From: Piscinibacter sp. XHJ-5
Lineage (GTDB): Bacteria; Pseudomonadota; Gammaproteobacteria; Burkholderiales; Burkholderiaceae_C
Assembly (NCBI RefSeq): GCF_029855045.1
Contig: NZ_CP123228.1
Coordinates: 3,906,001 to 3,970,000, forward strand
Direction: 5' to 3'
Length of the DNA stretch: 64,000 nt
The translations under genes and the position numbers were made by a program. The notes under the pieces are model-generated. The model was not told the origin of the DNA. It did not search any database and was given only the letters and a program-made list of their open reading frames with translations. Shown here in pieces: positions 63,377 to 64,000 of this stretch; position 1 is the first letter of the stretch; each line of letters opens with the position of its first letter.

Positions 63377-64000
63377 CTACTTCAGCAGCCGGAACGCATG
63401 CGACCACTCGTTGCGCTGCAGCCCCGGAATGCACCACAGCATGCACAGCGGCTCGATGGCGCGCGCGGCCACCGCCGGCCCCATGTCGGCCACCTCCCAG
63501 CCCAGCTCGCGCACCAGGCCCCCCACGGCGTGCCGCGCCCGCTCGTCGTCGCCGCAGATGAACATCGTGGGCGGCCCGCCCTCGAACGACGGATCGATCA
63601 TGTGGGCGGCGCCGACCGAGTTGAAGGCCTTCACGAACTTCAGCTCGGGATACTCGCGCTGCAGCTGCTCGTGCAGCGATTCGCCGGGCCCGGTGAAGAA
63701 CCGCAGCACCCCGTGCAGCGGCGGCTCGTCGGCAATCGGGTTGGTGGTGTCGATGATGGTCTTGCCGGCCAGCAGGTGCGCGCCGGCCGCGCGCACCGCA
63801 GCGACGGCCGCGTGGCCCTTGACCGCCAGCACCGCGATGTCGCCGAAGCCGGCGGCGTCGGCGAAAGTGCCGACCCGGGCTCGCGGATGTGCGGCCTGCC
63901 ACTCGGCCAGCTTGGCCGGCGAGCCGGTGCCGAGCACGACGTCGTGCCCATGTTGGAGAAGGCCCGCCCCCAGCGACTGGGCCACGCTGCCGGAACCGAG
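63377..64000 (-). CDS. NAD(P)-binding oxidoreductase (F420-dependent NADP reductase fold), 5' end outside window
   Basis: The visible 207 codons include the end of the dinucleotide-binding loop (LGSGSVAQSLGAGLLQHGHDV) and continue to a normal stop; the first few codons lie beyond base 64000. GKTIIDTTNPIADEPP, VKAFNSVGAAHMIDP and MFICGDDERARHAV are characteristic of the F420-dependent NADP reductase-like family, which in non-F420 bacteria acts as an NADPH-dependent reductase of unknown substrate. Located 70 bp upstream of the P4H gene on the same strand. Confidence 0.87.
   Translation of the reverse strand, partial: LGSGSVAQSLGAGLLQHGHDVVLGTGSPAKLAEWQAAHPRARVGTFADAAGFGDIAVLAVKGHAAVAAVRAAGAHLLAGKTIIDTTNPIADEPPLHGVLRFFTGPGESLHEQLQREYPELKFVKAFNSVGAAHMIDPSFEGGPPTMFICGDDERARHAVGGLVRELGWEVADMGPAVAARAIEPLCMLWCIPGLQRNEWSHAFRLLK

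Overview
The window is high-GC chromosomal DNA (roughly two-thirds G+C by eye) that reads as a betaproteobacterium of the order Burkholderiales, most like the Rubrivivax/Leptothrix/Methylibium/Piscinibacter group. This rests on the protein families present (YaeQ, a cold-shock protein ending in a typical Burkholderiales tail, a Ser/Thr kinase with a KEYMP motif, ArgG next to PpnP, DUF924) and on codon use; it is an inference, not a database identification. Genes are densely packed on both strands with many 1-4 nt start/stop overlaps. I saw no rRNA, tRNA, CRISPR array, prophage or plasmid backbone.

Layout. 1-3.2 kb (minus): LPS core genes, phosphomannomutase/phosphoglucomutase, waaC, waaA (cut by the window edge). 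3.3-6.2 kb (plus): alkylation-repair unit, Ada-AlkA fusion, ogt and an EamA transporter. 6.18-7.23 kb: a decayed IS481-type element with CTAG duplications. 7.3-16.9 kb: lipoprotein, rsgA, SDR, S9 peptidase, 2OG dioxygenase, cupin, small outer-membrane barrel, luciferase-like oxidoreductase plus S4 protein, cold-shock protein, BON and lipocalin proteins. 17.1-25.3 kb: MDR oxidoreductase, five-PAS hybrid kinase, dcp, a coiled-coil exported protein, glutathione reductase. 25.4-31.1 kb: a collapsed SRPBCC gene coupled to an AsmA-like gene, thioesterase, RHH-like protein, yaeQ, GNAT, prolyl oligopeptidase, DUF924. 31.1-36.5 kb: DUF4382 lipoprotein, 1-Cys peroxiredoxin, exported creatininase plus YVTN propeller, AlkD-like repair protein. 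36.5-45.1 kb: acyl-CoA synthetase, two tandem paralogous sorbosone/glucose-dehydrogenase lipoproteins, a complete polar amino-acid ABC importer.

45.13-45.41 kb holds the most unusual object: a 267-bp non-coding element with perfect 31-bp terminal inverted repeats, CTAG on both sides, and two internal arms each built of nested hairpins (MITE-like). 45.4-53.2 kb: transmembrane Ser/Thr kinase, PAS hybrid kinase, argG, ppnP, small exported protein, LytS/LytTR two-component pair. 53.3-64 kb: large metzincin-type lipoprotein, ettA, MFS exporter, rhlE, an unrecognised 165-aa protein, AMACR-like CoA transferase with a prolyl 4-hydroxylase, and an NAD(P)-binding oxidoreductase cut by the right edge.

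Most of the window is ordinary chromosome. Points of interest are the palindromic MITE, the way both CTAG-flanked elements sit on TAG stop codons, the collapsed SRPBCC gene, and several unusual domain or localisation combinations (exported creatininase, Ig-fused sugar dehydrogenases, Ser/Thr kinase with a four-cysteine tail).
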